Assembly: GCA_019637995.1 (NCBI GenBank)
Contig: JAHBUQ010000002.1
Coordinates: 248,001-312,000 of the forward strand
Length of the DNA stretch: 64,000 nucleotides
Direction of reading: 5' to 3'
DNA from: Ignavibacteriota bacterium
GTDB lineage: Bacteria; Bacteroidota; Ignavibacteria; Kapaibacteriales; UBA2268
Shown: piece after piece, positions 36,095-45,950 of the stretch
Numbering within the stretch: position 1 is the stretch's first letter
Layout: each line of letters starts with the position of its first letter
Program-made: the position numbers and the translations under genes
The notes under the pieces: model-generated
What the model saw: the letters and a program-made list of their open reading frames with translations, nothing else
What the model was told of the DNA's origin: nothing
Database searches by the model: none

Positions 36095-37516
36095 TTACCC
36101 CTTTAACTGAAGTACAACAATAGATTCTATATGGTAAGTCTGAGGGAACATATCAAAAGGTTGAATTGTAACAACAGAATACTTTTCAGACATAAGCGAT
36201 ACATCACGTGCCTGTGTGGCAGGATTACAACTCACATAAACTAATCTTGGCGGTTCAATTTCCAGAATATGATTAATTAAATTCGGGCTCATTCCTGCAC
36301 GAGGAGGGTCAAATATTACAACATCGGGTTTATCAAGTTGATTCAGAAGCATCGGAATTTTTTTATTATTAAGGTCTGCGCTATAAAATTCTACATTAGT
36401 TAAATTATTCAGTAGAGCATTTTCAATAGCATCATTAATCGAGGATTCGACCAATTCAATCCCGATAACCTTTTTTGCAAATTTTGATGCAGGCAGAGTA
36501 ATAGAGCCGGTACCACAGAACAAATCCCATACTGTATCAGATTCTTTAATATTTGCAGAATCAACAATATTTTTGATAAATTTATTCAATTGATGGGAAT
36601 TCGTCTGGAAGAACGAAAAAGGTGATATTTTAAACTCAACATCAAGAATATTTTCTCTCAAGAAACCATCGCCTTTAATTACTTCAAAAGATGATATACC
36701 AACAGGATTTTTAGACTCATTAATAGCGTGTACTACATTTGCTACCTTTGTAAAAAGACCGGCAAAATCACTCGAGAACCAATCTATAAACTTTTTCTCG
36801 GCATCTGAATAAGCAGTTTTTGTCATCAAAATAACTGTAAACTCATCAGTAAGCTTAGAATGTCTGATAATCAGCCCACGAAGGAATCCATTATGTGTGC
36901 GGACATTGTATGCATTCAATCCGTAATCACGTGAATATAACCTGACAGCATTTAATATTTCATTAGCGTAAGGTTGCTGGATTTCGCAAGATTTTATATC
37001 AATTATCTTATCAAATCTACCCGGAAGGTGCATACCGAATGCAAAATCTTTATCGGTAATTGGAAGTCCTGAATTAATTTCATCTTCAGAAAGCCATCTG
37101 GAAGCACCAAAAGAGAATTCCATCTTATTTCTGTAGGAAAAGTCTTTCTCAGCTCCGACAATTGGCAAATATTCACCGACATCTACACCACCAATTCTTT
37201 GGAATAAATCAATCACATTTTGAGATTTAATCTCAAGCTGCTTATCGTAACTGACATTCTGCCATGAACAGCCACCGCACATACCAAAGTGTTTGCATTG
37301 TGGCGAAATTCTATGGGGTGATTCTTCTAAAATCTTCTCAACTTTCGCTTCGTTAAATCTTCTTCTGTTTTTTTGTATTACAGCAAGTACTTTATCTCCA
37401 GGGACAGTATATTTTGTAAATACTACTTTTTCATTATATTTTGAAATGCATACCCCTTCAAATCCTGCTGATTCAATATCCAGCTCAACGGAAGGAGAAT
37501 TATAAAATTTACTCAT
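36095..37516 (-). CDS. rlmD: TrmA/RlmD-type 23S rRNA (uracil-C5) methyltransferase
   Basis: SAM-dependent 5-methyluridine synthase of the RumA/RlmD group. 473 residues: an N-terminal TRAM-like beta barrel (to about 60), an iron-sulfur binding set Cys74, Cys80, Cys83 (CKHFGMCGGCSWQ) with a later Cys in DIKSCEIQQP, and a C-terminal methyltransferase with DLFCGTGSITLPAS and the catalytic Cys in VSCNPATQARD. The symbol is provisional because RlmC, RlmD and RlmCD cannot be separated by eye. Probably co-transcribed with queE. Confidence 0.9.
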   Translation of the reverse strand: MSKFYNSPSVELDIESAGFEGVCISKYNEKVVFTKYTVPGDKVLAVIQKNRRRFNEAKVEKILEESPHRISPQCKHFGMCGGCSWQNVSYDKQLEIKSQNVIDLFQRIGGVDVGEYLPIVGAEKDFSYRNKMEFSFGASRWLSEDEINSGLPITDKDFAFGMHLPGRFDKIIDIKSCEIQQPYANEILNAVRLYSRDYGLNAYNVRTHNGFLRGLIIRHSKLTDEFTVILMTKTAYSDAEKKFIDWFSSDFAGLFTKVANVVHAINESKNPVGISSFEVIKGDGFLRENILDVEFKISPFSFFQTNSHQLNKFIKNIVDSANIKESDTVWDLFCGTGSITLPASKFAKKVIGIELVESSINDAIENALLNNLTNVEFYSADLNNKKIPMLLNQLDKPDVVIFDPPRAGMSPNLINHILEIEPPRLVYVSCNPATQARDVSLMSEKYSVVTIQPFDMFPQTYHIESIVVLQLKG

Positions 37517-37535
37517 TTTTTAATCTTTAATAACC

Positions 37536-38615
37536 TTAAGACAAACTTTTAACAACTGCATTAAAAATGGAGTCAACGCTCAAATGATCCATGCAGAAAT
37601 AATCATCATTTTTACATTTTGGACTGAAAAAACATTTGCATGGTACTGCTGGCTGAACAATTTCACCGCGACCGTAGAGTTCGAATTCTGACGGATTAAA
37701 AATATTATTCATCAGAATGAGTGGCTTTTTAAGTCCAACAGCAATATGCATACCCATAGTTACAGCAGATACAACAGCATCGCATTTATTCATAAGCGAA
37801 ATAAACACACTTAATGAGAAATAACCAAGATAAGAAGCTCCGGTTTTTTCAGCAAAGTACTTATTCTTATCGTCTTCCTGAGAACCGCCCAATAAAAGCG
37901 GGAAATACCCTTCAGCCTGAAGCCTTTCAATAAGCTCAATCCAATTATCATCTGACCATAATCTTGAAATCCAGCGGGCACCACAACCGGTATTTAATCC
38001 AACAACTTTCTTCCCGTTATTATAAAATTCCCAATTGATTGAATTGTCGCAATCGAGAATGTATTCTTCACCTTCAAATTGCCAACCGCAAATATTGAAT
38101 ATTTCTTGTAAATATGACAATTTGTTCGCCTGATTGACATCATCAAAGAGTCCTGTTATGAATTTATCATCAGCCAATTTGTTTACAGGTGCCGGAACAC
38201 CGTTATGTATAGTAAAACCGTATTTTGTCTGAGCTGTTACTGCCTTAAGTATTGCACCAGCCTGCAAATCCTTATCAAGATTAATTGCAATATCGAACTC
38301 TGTTGATTTCAATATTTCAATATTTTCTGCATTATAACTGAACACCGAATCAACAACTGAAGGCACAATATCAGGGGAATAAGTAAGCCACCAAATTTTT
38401 TTGTCAGGATATTCTTTTTTTATTTTATGAATCAAAGGCGTTGTTCGAATTACATCACCAATAGCGCCGAGCTTTATTATTAAAATAATACCGTCGGTTG
38501 GGGTGTAATCATCGCAATTGTAACAATGCTTGCCAAACTGTTTATGAGGTTTACAAGGTACAGTGCCAACAAAATGTCTGCAATCGGACTTGTATAATTT
38601 CAAAGTTTCATCCAT
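37536..38615 (-). CDS. glycosyltransferase family 9 (heptosyltransferase-like)
   Basis: 359 residues, GT-B fold of the ADP-heptose:LPS heptosyltransferase family: IILIIKLGAIGDVIRTTPL at about 45-62 and NTGCGARWISRLWSDDNW later. An N-terminal extension has four cysteines in CRHFVGTVPCKPHKQFGKHC plus a CxxC-like CYNCDDY, and the C-terminus has PCKCFFSPKCKNDDYFC, both known in one GT9 subgroup and probably structural. Likely adds sugar to lipopolysaccharide or another cell-surface glycan. 20 bp upstream of rlmD. Confidence 0.85.
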   Translation of the reverse strand: MDETLKLYKSDCRHFVGTVPCKPHKQFGKHCYNCDDYTPTDGIILIIKLGAIGDVIRTTPLIHKIKKEYPDKKIWWLTYSPDIVPSVVDSVFSYNAENIEILKSTEFDIAINLDKDLQAGAILKAVTAQTKYGFTIHNGVPAPVNKLADDKFITGLFDDVNQANKLSYLQEIFNICGWQFEGEEYILDCDNSINWEFYNNGKKVVGLNTGCGARWISRLWSDDNWIELIERLQAEGYFPLLLGGSQEDDKNKYFAEKTGASYLGYFSLSVFISLMNKCDAVVSAVTMGMHIAVGLKKPLILMNNIFNPSEFELYGRGEIVQPAVPCKCFFSPKCKNDDYFCMDHLSVDSIFNAVVKSLS

Positions 38616-38647
38616 TATAAACTGAGATTTCCTTTTCTACGAAATAA

Positions 38648-39400
38648 TCATAAATTATATTGAATTAAAATAAATACCTGAAGAACAGAAAGCATATTTT
38701 CTTCAGATTCGAATATTGGCAGCGGGGTGAGAAGTTCGCCTCTTTCGTTATCTCTTCCGATCAGATTCATAATACCAATATTTACACCGGCATTAACGAA
38801 AAATTTATCACGAAGTTTACCTTCAACACCTAATTTTACATTTCCGCCAAATCTCAACGCATTATCTTTAACAGGGAATTCATATATATCATCTTCTTTA
38901 AATCTATCCAAATAGCGTATTTTTTCGACGCCATAAATATTATGCACATAAAATGCTTTTAAATCAAGTCCTGTATATAATTTGGCATTTGCAAAATCGA
39001 GATTTGCCCATACGTATTCCACACCTAATCCAAATGCTCCAATATTTAAGCTATGCTCATAAGCAATATTGACATTTGGAGGGATACCATAACGCTCTTT
39101 ACCGGAGAAAAACATATAATCTAAAGCTGTAACAAATCTTATATCAGGATTACTATCAAAAAGAAATGTTGCTTTTGCCTGTATTCCCGGCTGTGCATTT
39201 TTAAAACTACCTCCGATAAATGCATCACCTTCAATTGCGGTAGGACCAATAGGCATTTTTGCTCTGTTTTCTCCTAAAATATTTGTTGTAATAATTCCGG
39301 CACCAAAATTAACTTTAGCACCTAATTGCGAAAAAGTATTTTTTGACAAAGCAAAAAATACAACGCTAATTAAGAGTATGAAATTTTTATAGTTTACCAT
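38648..39400 (-). CDS. outer membrane beta-barrel protein
   Basis: 250 residues with a signal peptide (MVNYKNFILLISVVFFALSKNTFSQ cut into an N-terminal hydrophobic run), then barrel-like strands rich in Gly, Phe and Tyr (VNFGAGIITTNILGENR, AFGLGVEYVWANLDFANAKL, VGVNIGIMN-like) ending in VLQVFILIQYNL, a typical last strand. No recognised family. It follows the GT2 gene and precedes the GT9 gene on the same strand. Confidence 0.65.
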   Translation of the reverse strand: MVNYKNFILLISVVFFALSKNTFSQLGAKVNFGAGIITTNILGENRAKMPIGPTAIEGDAFIGGSFKNAQPGIQAKATFLFDSNPDIRFVTALDYMFFSGKERYGIPPNVNIAYEHSLNIGAFGLGVEYVWANLDFANAKLYTGLDLKAFYVHNIYGVEKIRYLDRFKEDDIYEFPVKDNALRFGGNVKLGVEGKLRDKFFVNAGVNIGIMNLIGRDNERGELLTPLPIFESEENMLSVLQVFILIQYNL

Positions 39401-39462
39401 TATGATTCCACTTGTAATATTTTTTTTGTTATAGACAAATAAATTGGTAAAATGTTTGATAA

Positions 39463-40536
39463 TTACTCTAAAATTTCTTTTATACTGTAATTATTTTCAT
39501 TTAAAAGCATGTGATTTTTCACCATCATTTCACCAATTAAACCCATCGAAATAAATTGAACACCAACAATTATTAAAGCTATTCCCAAAAGAGCAAGAGG
39601 TCTGTTGCTTAAATATGTATTTCCTGCAAACCATTCAATAGTGAGGTAAAGATTGATTATCAAACCAAGCAAAGTTAGCAGCATCCCACCGGCTCCAAAA
39701 AAATGAAGCGGACGCTTGAAGTATCTTGTTGTAAAAAGCACTGTAAGCAAATCTAAAAAACCGTAAACAAATCTCGATACACCAAATTTTGTTTTGCCAT
39801 ATCTTCTGGGATGATGTTGTACGGGAATTTCTGTAACCTTAAAACCTTCCCAATGAGCAAGCGCCGGAATATAACGGTGCATTTCACCGTAAATTTTTAC
39901 GGTTTTAACAACTGATTTTTTATATGCTTTCAACCCGCAGTTAAAATCGTGCAGCTTAATTCCGCTTGCAACTGAAGTAACATAATTAAAAAGCTTACTC
40001 GGCATAGTTTTAGAAATCGGGTCATATCGTTTCTTTTTCCAGCCGGAAACTAAATCATAGCCATCATTTATTTTGCTTAAAAGATTTGGAATTTCAGAAG
40101 GGTCATCCTGTAAGTCGGCATCCATAGTAATAACAACTTTACCTTTTGCTTTTTGAAAAGCAACAGAGAGAGCAGCACTTTTCCCATAGTTTCGTCTAAA
40201 TCTAATACACTTAAATCTTTTGTTCCTACGGTTAATTTGCTTTATCATATCATAAGAGCCATCTGTCGAACCATCATCAACAAAAATCACTTCATATCTG
40301 CCTTTAGCAGATTTTGCAAGTTCTTCTTCAAGTAGCAATGATAATTCGGGAAGTGAGTCCACTTCATTAAGCAGTGGAATTACAACACTGATTTCCGGCA
40401 AATTGCTTTCATGTGGCTTACCGGAATGTGATCTCGGACTTTGATTCGGACGATAATTGCTTTTTTCTGATGCTTTCAAAATTTGAGGAACATCTTTACT
40501 CGTAACTTTTTTCTTTATAGGTTTATTTTCAATCAT
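39463..40536 (-). CDS. glycosyltransferase family 2 with two C-terminal membrane helices
   Basis: 357 residues. After a 45-residue basic, low-complexity start, the GT-A domain shows ISVVIPLLNEVDSLPEL, VDDGSTDGSYDMI and MDADLQDDP (catalytic DxD-type Asp residues). RRYGKTKFGVSRFVYGFLDL and two C-terminal helices place it with the DPM1/ArnC/GtrB polyprenyl-phosphate glycosyltransferases, which charge undecaprenyl phosphate with a sugar at the inner membrane. 9 bp after the T9SS gene upstream. Confidence 0.9.
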   Translation of the reverse strand: MIENKPIKKKVTSKDVPQILKASEKSNYRPNQSPRSHSGKPHESNLPEISVVIPLLNEVDSLPELSLLLEEELAKSAKGRYEVIFVDDGSTDGSYDMIKQINRRNKRFKCIRFRRNYGKSAALSVAFQKAKGKVVITMDADLQDDPSEIPNLLSKINDGYDLVSGWKKKRYDPISKTMPSKLFNYVTSVASGIKLHDFNCGLKAYKKSVVKTVKIYGEMHRYIPALAHWEGFKVTEIPVQHHPRRYGKTKFGVSRFVYGFLDLLTVLFTTRYFKRPLHFFGAGGMLLTLLGLIINLYLTIEWFAGNTYLSNRPLALLGIALIIVGVQFISMGLIGEMMVKNHMLLNENNYSIKEILE

Positions 40537-40545
40537 TTTCAGACA

Positions 40546-41343
40546 CTAATTTTTAACAAATGTGGATGTAGTAATACCACTTTTATTATAAATTCTAATA
40601 CCATAAATTCCGCTTGACAGATGCTTTATATTAATCGTATTTTGATAAGGAATATCAAATAATGAATTACCAAGCATATCAACAATTTCTATTCTATCGC
40701 ATTCAAAATCATTAGAAATATTCAACATATCATTTGCAGGATTTGGATAAACAGTAAAACTTTTCTTACTGTCTTCCCTAACTGAAGTTGTATTTAGATT
40801 ATAATATACATGTATAAAAAGTTCGCGAATTTCATCATTATCCCATTCAAAAGAATCTGTTTCTTTCATATTATAATTAATTACAAACCCATTGAGTCTG
40901 TCTTTAATAAATATTGAATCAATAATCTTGGGAATAGAATTTTTATTCCAGTTTATTTGTATTTTCTTACCGTTCCCAAATCTGTAAATCATCTTGTGCC
41001 GAACATAATAGTAATCAAGTGTATCAGGATAATGCCTCAAATCTTTATTTGTCCAGATTCTATCATAATATTTCGAACCATCAGCTTCAACTTGTGTAGA
41101 ATCAATAAACTCAAATGCAGTATAAAAACCTACAAAAGGAGCAGGAGGTAAATTCAATTCTCCTAAGTCAGGGTCCAGAACATCTGTTGCAAGTGGTGAT
41201 ATTCCAAAACTGTAATTATAAGGGGATTTGTGTCCTAAATCATTTTGGACATTTATGTTGATTTCCACCGGCTGGCGTGAGAAGACCGACACAAATGTCA
41301 AAAACAGAAATATAACTGTAAAACAAAAAAATCTCTTATTCAT
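40546..41343 (-). CDS. secreted T9SS protein with shared 'FDARF'-like domain
   Basis: 265 residues from the ATG at 41341-41343, chosen because it starts a good signal peptide (MNKRFFCFTVIFLFLTFVSV); the frame is open further upstream. Residues about 45-200 carry a domain with YSFGISPLATDVLDPDLGEL, LPPAP and FYTAFEF that recurs in two larger neighbours. The C-terminus (about 190-265) is a T9SS tail beginning YPNPANDMLNIS and ending GIYGIRIYNKSG. Its own unit, separated from the next gene upstream by a terminator. Confidence 0.7.
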   Translation of the reverse strand: MNKRFFCFTVIFLFLTFVSVFSRQPVEININVQNDLGHKSPYNYSFGISPLATDVLDPDLGELNLPPAPFVGFYTAFEFIDSTQVEADGSKYYDRIWTNKDLRHYPDTLDYYYVRHKMIYRFGNGKKIQINWNKNSIPKIIDSIFIKDRLNGFVINYNMKETDSFEWDNDEIRELFIHVYYNLNTTSVREDSKKSFTVYPNPANDMLNISNDFECDRIEIVDMLGNSLFDIPYQNTINIKHLSSGIYGIRIYNKSGITTSTFVKN

Positions 41344-41381
41344 TTCAATCACTATTATATAAATAATATATTTTAATACTA

Positions 41382-41416
41382 AAACGGGCAACACGGCTTA
41401 ACCTTGTTGCCCGTTT
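41382..41416 (-). terminator. rho-independent terminator after the 1094-residue T9SS gene
   Basis: Perfect 12-bp stem AAACGGGCAACA / TGTTGCCCGTTT with an 11-base loop. Read on the minus strand, it follows the stop at 41439 by 22 bases and runs into TTTTAGTATT. It separates that gene from the 265-residue gene downstream. Confidence 0.8.
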
Positions 41417-41438
41417 GAAAAAATCAACGACAAATTAA

Positions 41439-44400
41439 TTATCTGATAACATTAATCTTAACAACAGAAGTCTTAGTGCCGGAAGTCAATCTTAAGATAT
41501 AGCTGCCGGTATTAATATTCTTGAGAGAAATTGTTTCAGTATAATCGCCTTTAGTTCTGTATTCGTTAATGAAATCTGCAATTTCATTACCAAGAGCATC
41601 AAATAATTTAACACTTACAAAATCATTATCAGTGATGGTGAAATTGACATTTGTGAAATCATTTGCAGGAACAGGAAATGCAGTAAATGCAAATTCTTCA
41701 CCAGCAACAGCTCTCTTCATCATTTTAACAGCACCAAATGGTAATTCATCAATTGTTACATTGCCATTAGTTCCGGCTTTGATAGTGCCATAAACCTGAT
41801 TAGTAACAGGGTCAACGAATAAATAATCAGCATCAGCTTTTTCGATATTGAATGATACAGGATAAGTAACACCCTGAACTCTGATTACTGATTCATTATC
41901 ATTTGTGAAGTAGCCGTTATTATTGAATCTAACATCGAACATATCTTCTGAGAATACAGGAGGTAATTCGAAGATTCCGGTATTAGCAGTTTGGTCATTG
42001 CTTACATAGATATCTTTTCTGTGCTGAGCATTGTCAAACATAGTAATTTTAGTTGAACGTTCAATCATATCAAGCTTGGTATTATTAGACATAGCTTGTT
42101 TATCTAGTTGGTAAGTAGGATTTAAACCATAAAAACCGTCACTTGAAGCTTTAATCCAATAACCAAGACCAGGTACCATATTACTTACTTCAAAGTAACC
42201 TAAATCAGTACGGTATCCGTAAACACCATATTGTTTAGTATATGCCAAGCTTGGAAGCTGGTTATCAGAAGTAGGATAGAATCTGATACCATCAATGCTT
42301 GTAATATTTGATAAAGCACCAATTAAATTCCAACCACCAAAGAATTGGTTGAACTGTGGATCCGGGAAGTCGCCTGCCCAAATTCTTACATTGTGTCTGT
42401 CTTTAGTAATAGAGTCAATAATGCTGCCTGCGAAACTAACATCAACTTGTGATGAATATTTCAAGAAGAAGCCTTCTCCAACTCTTAAGTTTGGTCTTTC
42501 CTGATACTGACTGTTAACAAATGCCCAAGGTACATTAATAGCATTCTTGTAAACTACATTGTGTACAGTGTTTGTTGGAGCAAGTGGCAATGAAAGAAGG
42601 TTCCAACCGCGTTTAATAATCGGGTCACCATTTTCATCTACAAAATCCATAGTAGTAGGAAGCGTATATTCAATTCTGAATGAAGTAACATTTCTGTCAG
42701 CAATTGTGATTGAACGTCTGAACTGGTCAATCTGAGTTGCAAATCTCATATCAGTAGCCTGAAGCGGAACACCGTTCACAACCTGGCGGATGAATAATTG
42801 AGCACCTTGAGGGAAATCATTAATATTCCATTCAACACTTATAGGATAAGCATTTGCAGGATTGAAGAAACGAGCTTCATAAATATGTGAATTCTGACCT
42901 TTAGGCATATTATATGCACGAATATCTCTTGAAACTGTTCTTGCAGCTGCAGCGTTAGGAGCTACATCACCAAAACCAAAAGGATATTGCGCAAGTAAGT
43001 CTGCTCTCAGTGGGAACCAACGAGCATCAAAGTTAGCTGTTGAAAGTGGAACATTATATGCTGCTTCACCATAAAGCAAGTCTATGCCATCAGTAGCGCG
43101 TGTACCTGTACCGAATACAAGTCTGCGTTCTTCACCACCGGCACCGGCAGAGTTTCTAACGATAATATTTATACCGCCGGGATTGCCCGGAGCTTTATTC
43201 CAATCAGGTTCGTAAGGATTCTTCATAAATAAGAAGAGTACTTTTACTCTGATAGGGCTAACTCTTGCATAGTCTGATTTAATCGTTACATATCCAATGT
43301 GAACACCATGAGGTTCGCCATCACCACGAGGAGGTAATTTAGTAGGATCGCACTGTAATCTGATATAAACATCACCATCATCATTAGTAGGTTTCATTAC
43401 AGGGTCAAGCTCTTCACCAAGAATTGAATTATCAAGGTATTGAGCAAAACCATAACGTCTTTGATTTCTAGGGAAAGTAAGAGTTCTGTTTTCATTCAAA
43501 TCGTCAACGTGCATCTCAAGCCATGCAGCATCAGTTTCAAACCAGATATTCTGAAGTCTTGATTTTGATGTACTGTTTGATATTTTCATTCTTGCTAAAC
43601 CAAATTGCTCAGGTGAATTATCATCAACAAGAACAATAGTAGGTAATTCATACATTGTCGGTAATTCATTTCCAGATTGATCTTGTTCATATTGAATAAT
43701 CGGGAAAGCATCATCAGTAACTGATGCTACACGAACAGACGGAATATCATCAGATATTTTTAGTGTGATTACACCGGGATATACAGGCTCAGCTTTGTAC
43801 ATACCATCATCTGAAAGTGGTCCCGGAAGAGTGATTAAGTTATCATCTTCTGCCGTTGGAGCATTGTTCATACCATCAAGATAAGTATCAGGATAGAATA
43901 AATCACCATCAAGTCTGCCACGTCCGTTACCAATAATTGGGCGTGAATAGAGATTCTGATAGTTATTGATATCATAATCAGTAAAACCTAACCAAGAATT
44001 TTGCTTTGCAACATCAAGGTCATTATACTTTACTGATCTGTTGTCAATGTATATCGGAGTAGTCTGAATAAGGTTAAAGCCAGCACCGCCCTGACCTTCT
44101 TGTCTTTCAGCCATAACGCGGAATCTGACATAAAAAAGAACTTTAAATTCTTCTACATCAAGATCGGTATTAGGTAGAGCAAGACCCATAGAAGTACCAT
44201 TGAAAGTAACTCTTCTACCGTCTAAATTATCTCTTGTATCAGCCCATTTATTTGGATTGATATAATACCAGTAATAGTCATCCAGCTTGTCTTCAGCATC
44301 AATATAGAATTGCTGAGCAAGCGGTTCATAGCCGGGATCGTTGAAGACAGAATTCACTGTTTCAACACCAATAAAGCGTATAGCTTTTTCATTATAGAAA

Positions 44401-44723
44401 ACTGAGAAGCTGAAGCTTCTGATAGGATCAACTGTATATAAAGCAGCACCTTGTGCATTGCGATAGCTATACCAGTTATTTGTTATAAACACAGGCATCA
44501 AGAACTCTCTGGCACCTGATACTGATGGTGGAACCCAAATTCTACCATCAGGGTAGAAATCGGTTTCGTAATTATTCGCTACGCCTGTCAAGCTTAATCT
44601 TGGCAAAACAGGACGCGTAAATTGCGAATAGGACTCTACCGCTGTCATCAGAATTAAACCTAAAACTAATGACAGTCCAAAGATCTTCCTAAAACTGCGT
44701 AAACCATGTAATAGTTTCATCAT
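41439..44723 (-). CDS. large T9SS-secreted surface protein
   Basis: About 1094 residues from the ATG at 44721-44723 (MMKLLHGLRSFRKIFGLSLV signal peptide); an earlier in-frame ATG at 44747 would abut the upstream stop. The N-terminal third contains a cohesin-like beta region (about 35-250). At about 535-720 lies the domain shared with two neighbours (RLVFGTGTRATDGIDLLYGE, FDARWFPL, YPISVEWNINDFP). RGWNLLSLPLAP begins a module common in T9SS proteins, and the last 85 residues form a sorting tail (AFPVPANDFTNVNF ... TGSYILRLTSGTK). Surface or extracellular; role unknown, possibly adhesive. Confidence 0.75.
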   Translation of the reverse strand: MMKLLHGLRSFRKIFGLSLVLGLILMTAVESYSQFTRPVLPRLSLTGVANNYETDFYPDGRIWVPPSVSGAREFLMPVFITNNWYSYRNAQGAALYTVDPIRSFSFSVFYNEKAIRFIGVETVNSVFNDPGYEPLAQQFYIDAEDKLDDYYWYYINPNKWADTRDNLDGRRVTFNGTSMGLALPNTDLDVEEFKVLFYVRFRVMAERQEGQGGAGFNLIQTTPIYIDNRSVKYNDLDVAKQNSWLGFTDYDINNYQNLYSRPIIGNGRGRLDGDLFYPDTYLDGMNNAPTAEDDNLITLPGPLSDDGMYKAEPVYPGVITLKISDDIPSVRVASVTDDAFPIIQYEQDQSGNELPTMYELPTIVLVDDNSPEQFGLARMKISNSTSKSRLQNIWFETDAAWLEMHVDDLNENRTLTFPRNQRRYGFAQYLDNSILGEELDPVMKPTNDDGDVYIRLQCDPTKLPPRGDGEPHGVHIGYVTIKSDYARVSPIRVKVLFLFMKNPYEPDWNKAPGNPGGINIIVRNSAGAGGEERRLVFGTGTRATDGIDLLYGEAAYNVPLSTANFDARWFPLRADLLAQYPFGFGDVAPNAAAARTVSRDIRAYNMPKGQNSHIYEARFFNPANAYPISVEWNINDFPQGAQLFIRQVVNGVPLQATDMRFATQIDQFRRSITIADRNVTSFRIEYTLPTTMDFVDENGDPIIKRGWNLLSLPLAPTNTVHNVVYKNAINVPWAFVNSQYQERPNLRVGEGFFLKYSSQVDVSFAGSIIDSITKDRHNVRIWAGDFPDPQFNQFFGGWNLIGALSNITSIDGIRFYPTSDNQLPSLAYTKQYGVYGYRTDLGYFEVSNMVPGLGYWIKASSDGFYGLNPTYQLDKQAMSNNTKLDMIERSTKITMFDNAQHRKDIYVSNDQTANTGIFELPPVFSEDMFDVRFNNNGYFTNDNESVIRVQGVTYPVSFNIEKADADYLFVDPVTNQVYGTIKAGTNGNVTIDELPFGAVKMMKRAVAGEEFAFTAFPVPANDFTNVNFTITDNDFVSVKLFDALGNEIADFINEYRTKGDYTETISLKNINTGSYILRLTSGTKTSVVKINVIR

Positions 44724-44747
44724 GAACCCCTTATAATTTGAAAACAA

Positions 44748-45950
44748 TTAATTATATATTATTATTGATTTATTTACTTCACGTTTTGTAGTTTTTATCT
44801 TAATCAGATAAAAACCACTTTTTAAAAACTCTATACTGAAGTTCAATACTTCAGAATAGGAATTTACATTCAATGATTTAACTCTGTTACCAAGTAAATC
44901 ATACAATTCAACTTCAATTATTTTATAACCGGAATTATTTCTTATGTTAAGCATACCATCATTAATATTTACATTAATTTTTGTATCAAAATAACTACGT
45001 ACACTAACACTTGAATCTACCGGCTCGCCAACACTTAGCAGCTTAATTTCATCACCGGTAAAATCTGAATAACAATAACATCCTTCAAATTTTCCCGGAT
45101 TAACAGTAAACCTTGTCTCGACATCAACAGTATCCTTGAACTTTTCTTCAAAAGTAAATTCAATGATATCTTCATCTGTTATATAGTCGAAAAGATTAAT
45201 CAGTAAAGTGTATTTACTGTCAGCAATTTTTGAAAATTCTGTAATCGAAATCTTGTCAGAAATTGCATTTACACTACTAATGGTAAAAGGCTTTTCTTCA
45301 TCTAAATATATCTCAAAGAACATTTTTTCTGAATCCGTTGTGGGATTCATCTTCACATTGAGTTTTGAACTTAATACTTTAGTATCATCAAATTTCAAAA
45401 TCTCATTGTCAAGATTAACCTCAACTTTTTTATCAGGATCTACTACCCTTTCGGGTATAAAAACCAAGCTGCTGTCAACTACGTACTTTCCTTTAAAATC
45501 ATCTGTCAAATCGAAATCAATTATTTCAAATTCAACATAACTTTGGCAATCGTCCAAATATTTAGCGACAAATCCAATGATTTCTCTATCGCCGGATAAT
45601 GCCTTGTCAGAGTATCCAAACGCTCTAATATATCCTGTTTCATGTGCCACACTCACATTCTTATACATTGGAATAAATTCAGCAAATGTATTCAAATATA
45701 CAGGACCATCAAATCTGACTTTCTCAGGATTATATTTAATCAAAATATCAAATGCAAAGAACTGGTCTTGTGACGATATTGCACCCATTCCGACAGTTAC
45801 CAATATATCTTTATCTCTGTCGTTGCCACATACTTTCACATTATAATGGCTCTTAAGCTTTACTACACGTTCTAATGCTAAACTATTTCGGTAGCCGGCG
45901 GTCATCAAAACCGCCGACAACCAAAATAATATTATTATCTTATTAATCAT
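44748..45950 (-). CDS. T9SS protein with cohesin-like domain
   Basis: 400 residues: a signal peptide (MINKIIILFWLSAVLMTAGY), then at about 45-165 a cohesin-like jellyroll (ILVTVGMGAISSQDQFFAFD, ILIKYNPEKVRFDGPVYLNT, GYIRAFGYSDKALSGDREII). A second beta region follows and then a T9SS tail (VELYDLLGNRVKSLNVNSYS, LKSGFYLIKIKTTK). Its ATG overlaps the stop of the upstream gene as TAATG, so both proteins are translationally coupled; the upstream product has a dockerin-like segment. The cohesin call is by pattern only. Confidence 0.65.
   Translation of the reverse strand: MINKIIILFWLSAVLMTAGYRNSLALERVVKLKSHYNVKVCGNDRDKDILVTVGMGAISSQDQFFAFDILIKYNPEKVRFDGPVYLNTFAEFIPMYKNVSVAHETGYIRAFGYSDKALSGDREIIGFVAKYLDDCQSYVEFEIIDFDLTDDFKGKYVVDSSLVFIPERVVDPDKKVEVNLDNEILKFDDTKVLSSKLNVKMNPTTDSEKMFFEIYLDEEKPFTISSVNAISDKISITEFSKIADSKYTLLINLFDYITDEDIIEFTFEEKFKDTVDVETRFTVNPGKFEGCYCYSDFTGDEIKLLSVGEPVDSSVSVRSYFDTKINVNINDGMLNIRNNSGYKIIEVELYDLLGNRVKSLNVNSYSEVLNFSIEFLKSGFYLIKIKTTKREVNKSIIIYN

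Noticed and set aside
44724..44747. Upstream ATG of the large T9SS gene as the real start
   Set aside because: It would abut the previous stop and put polar residues before the signal peptide; the ATG pair at 44723/44720 fits better.
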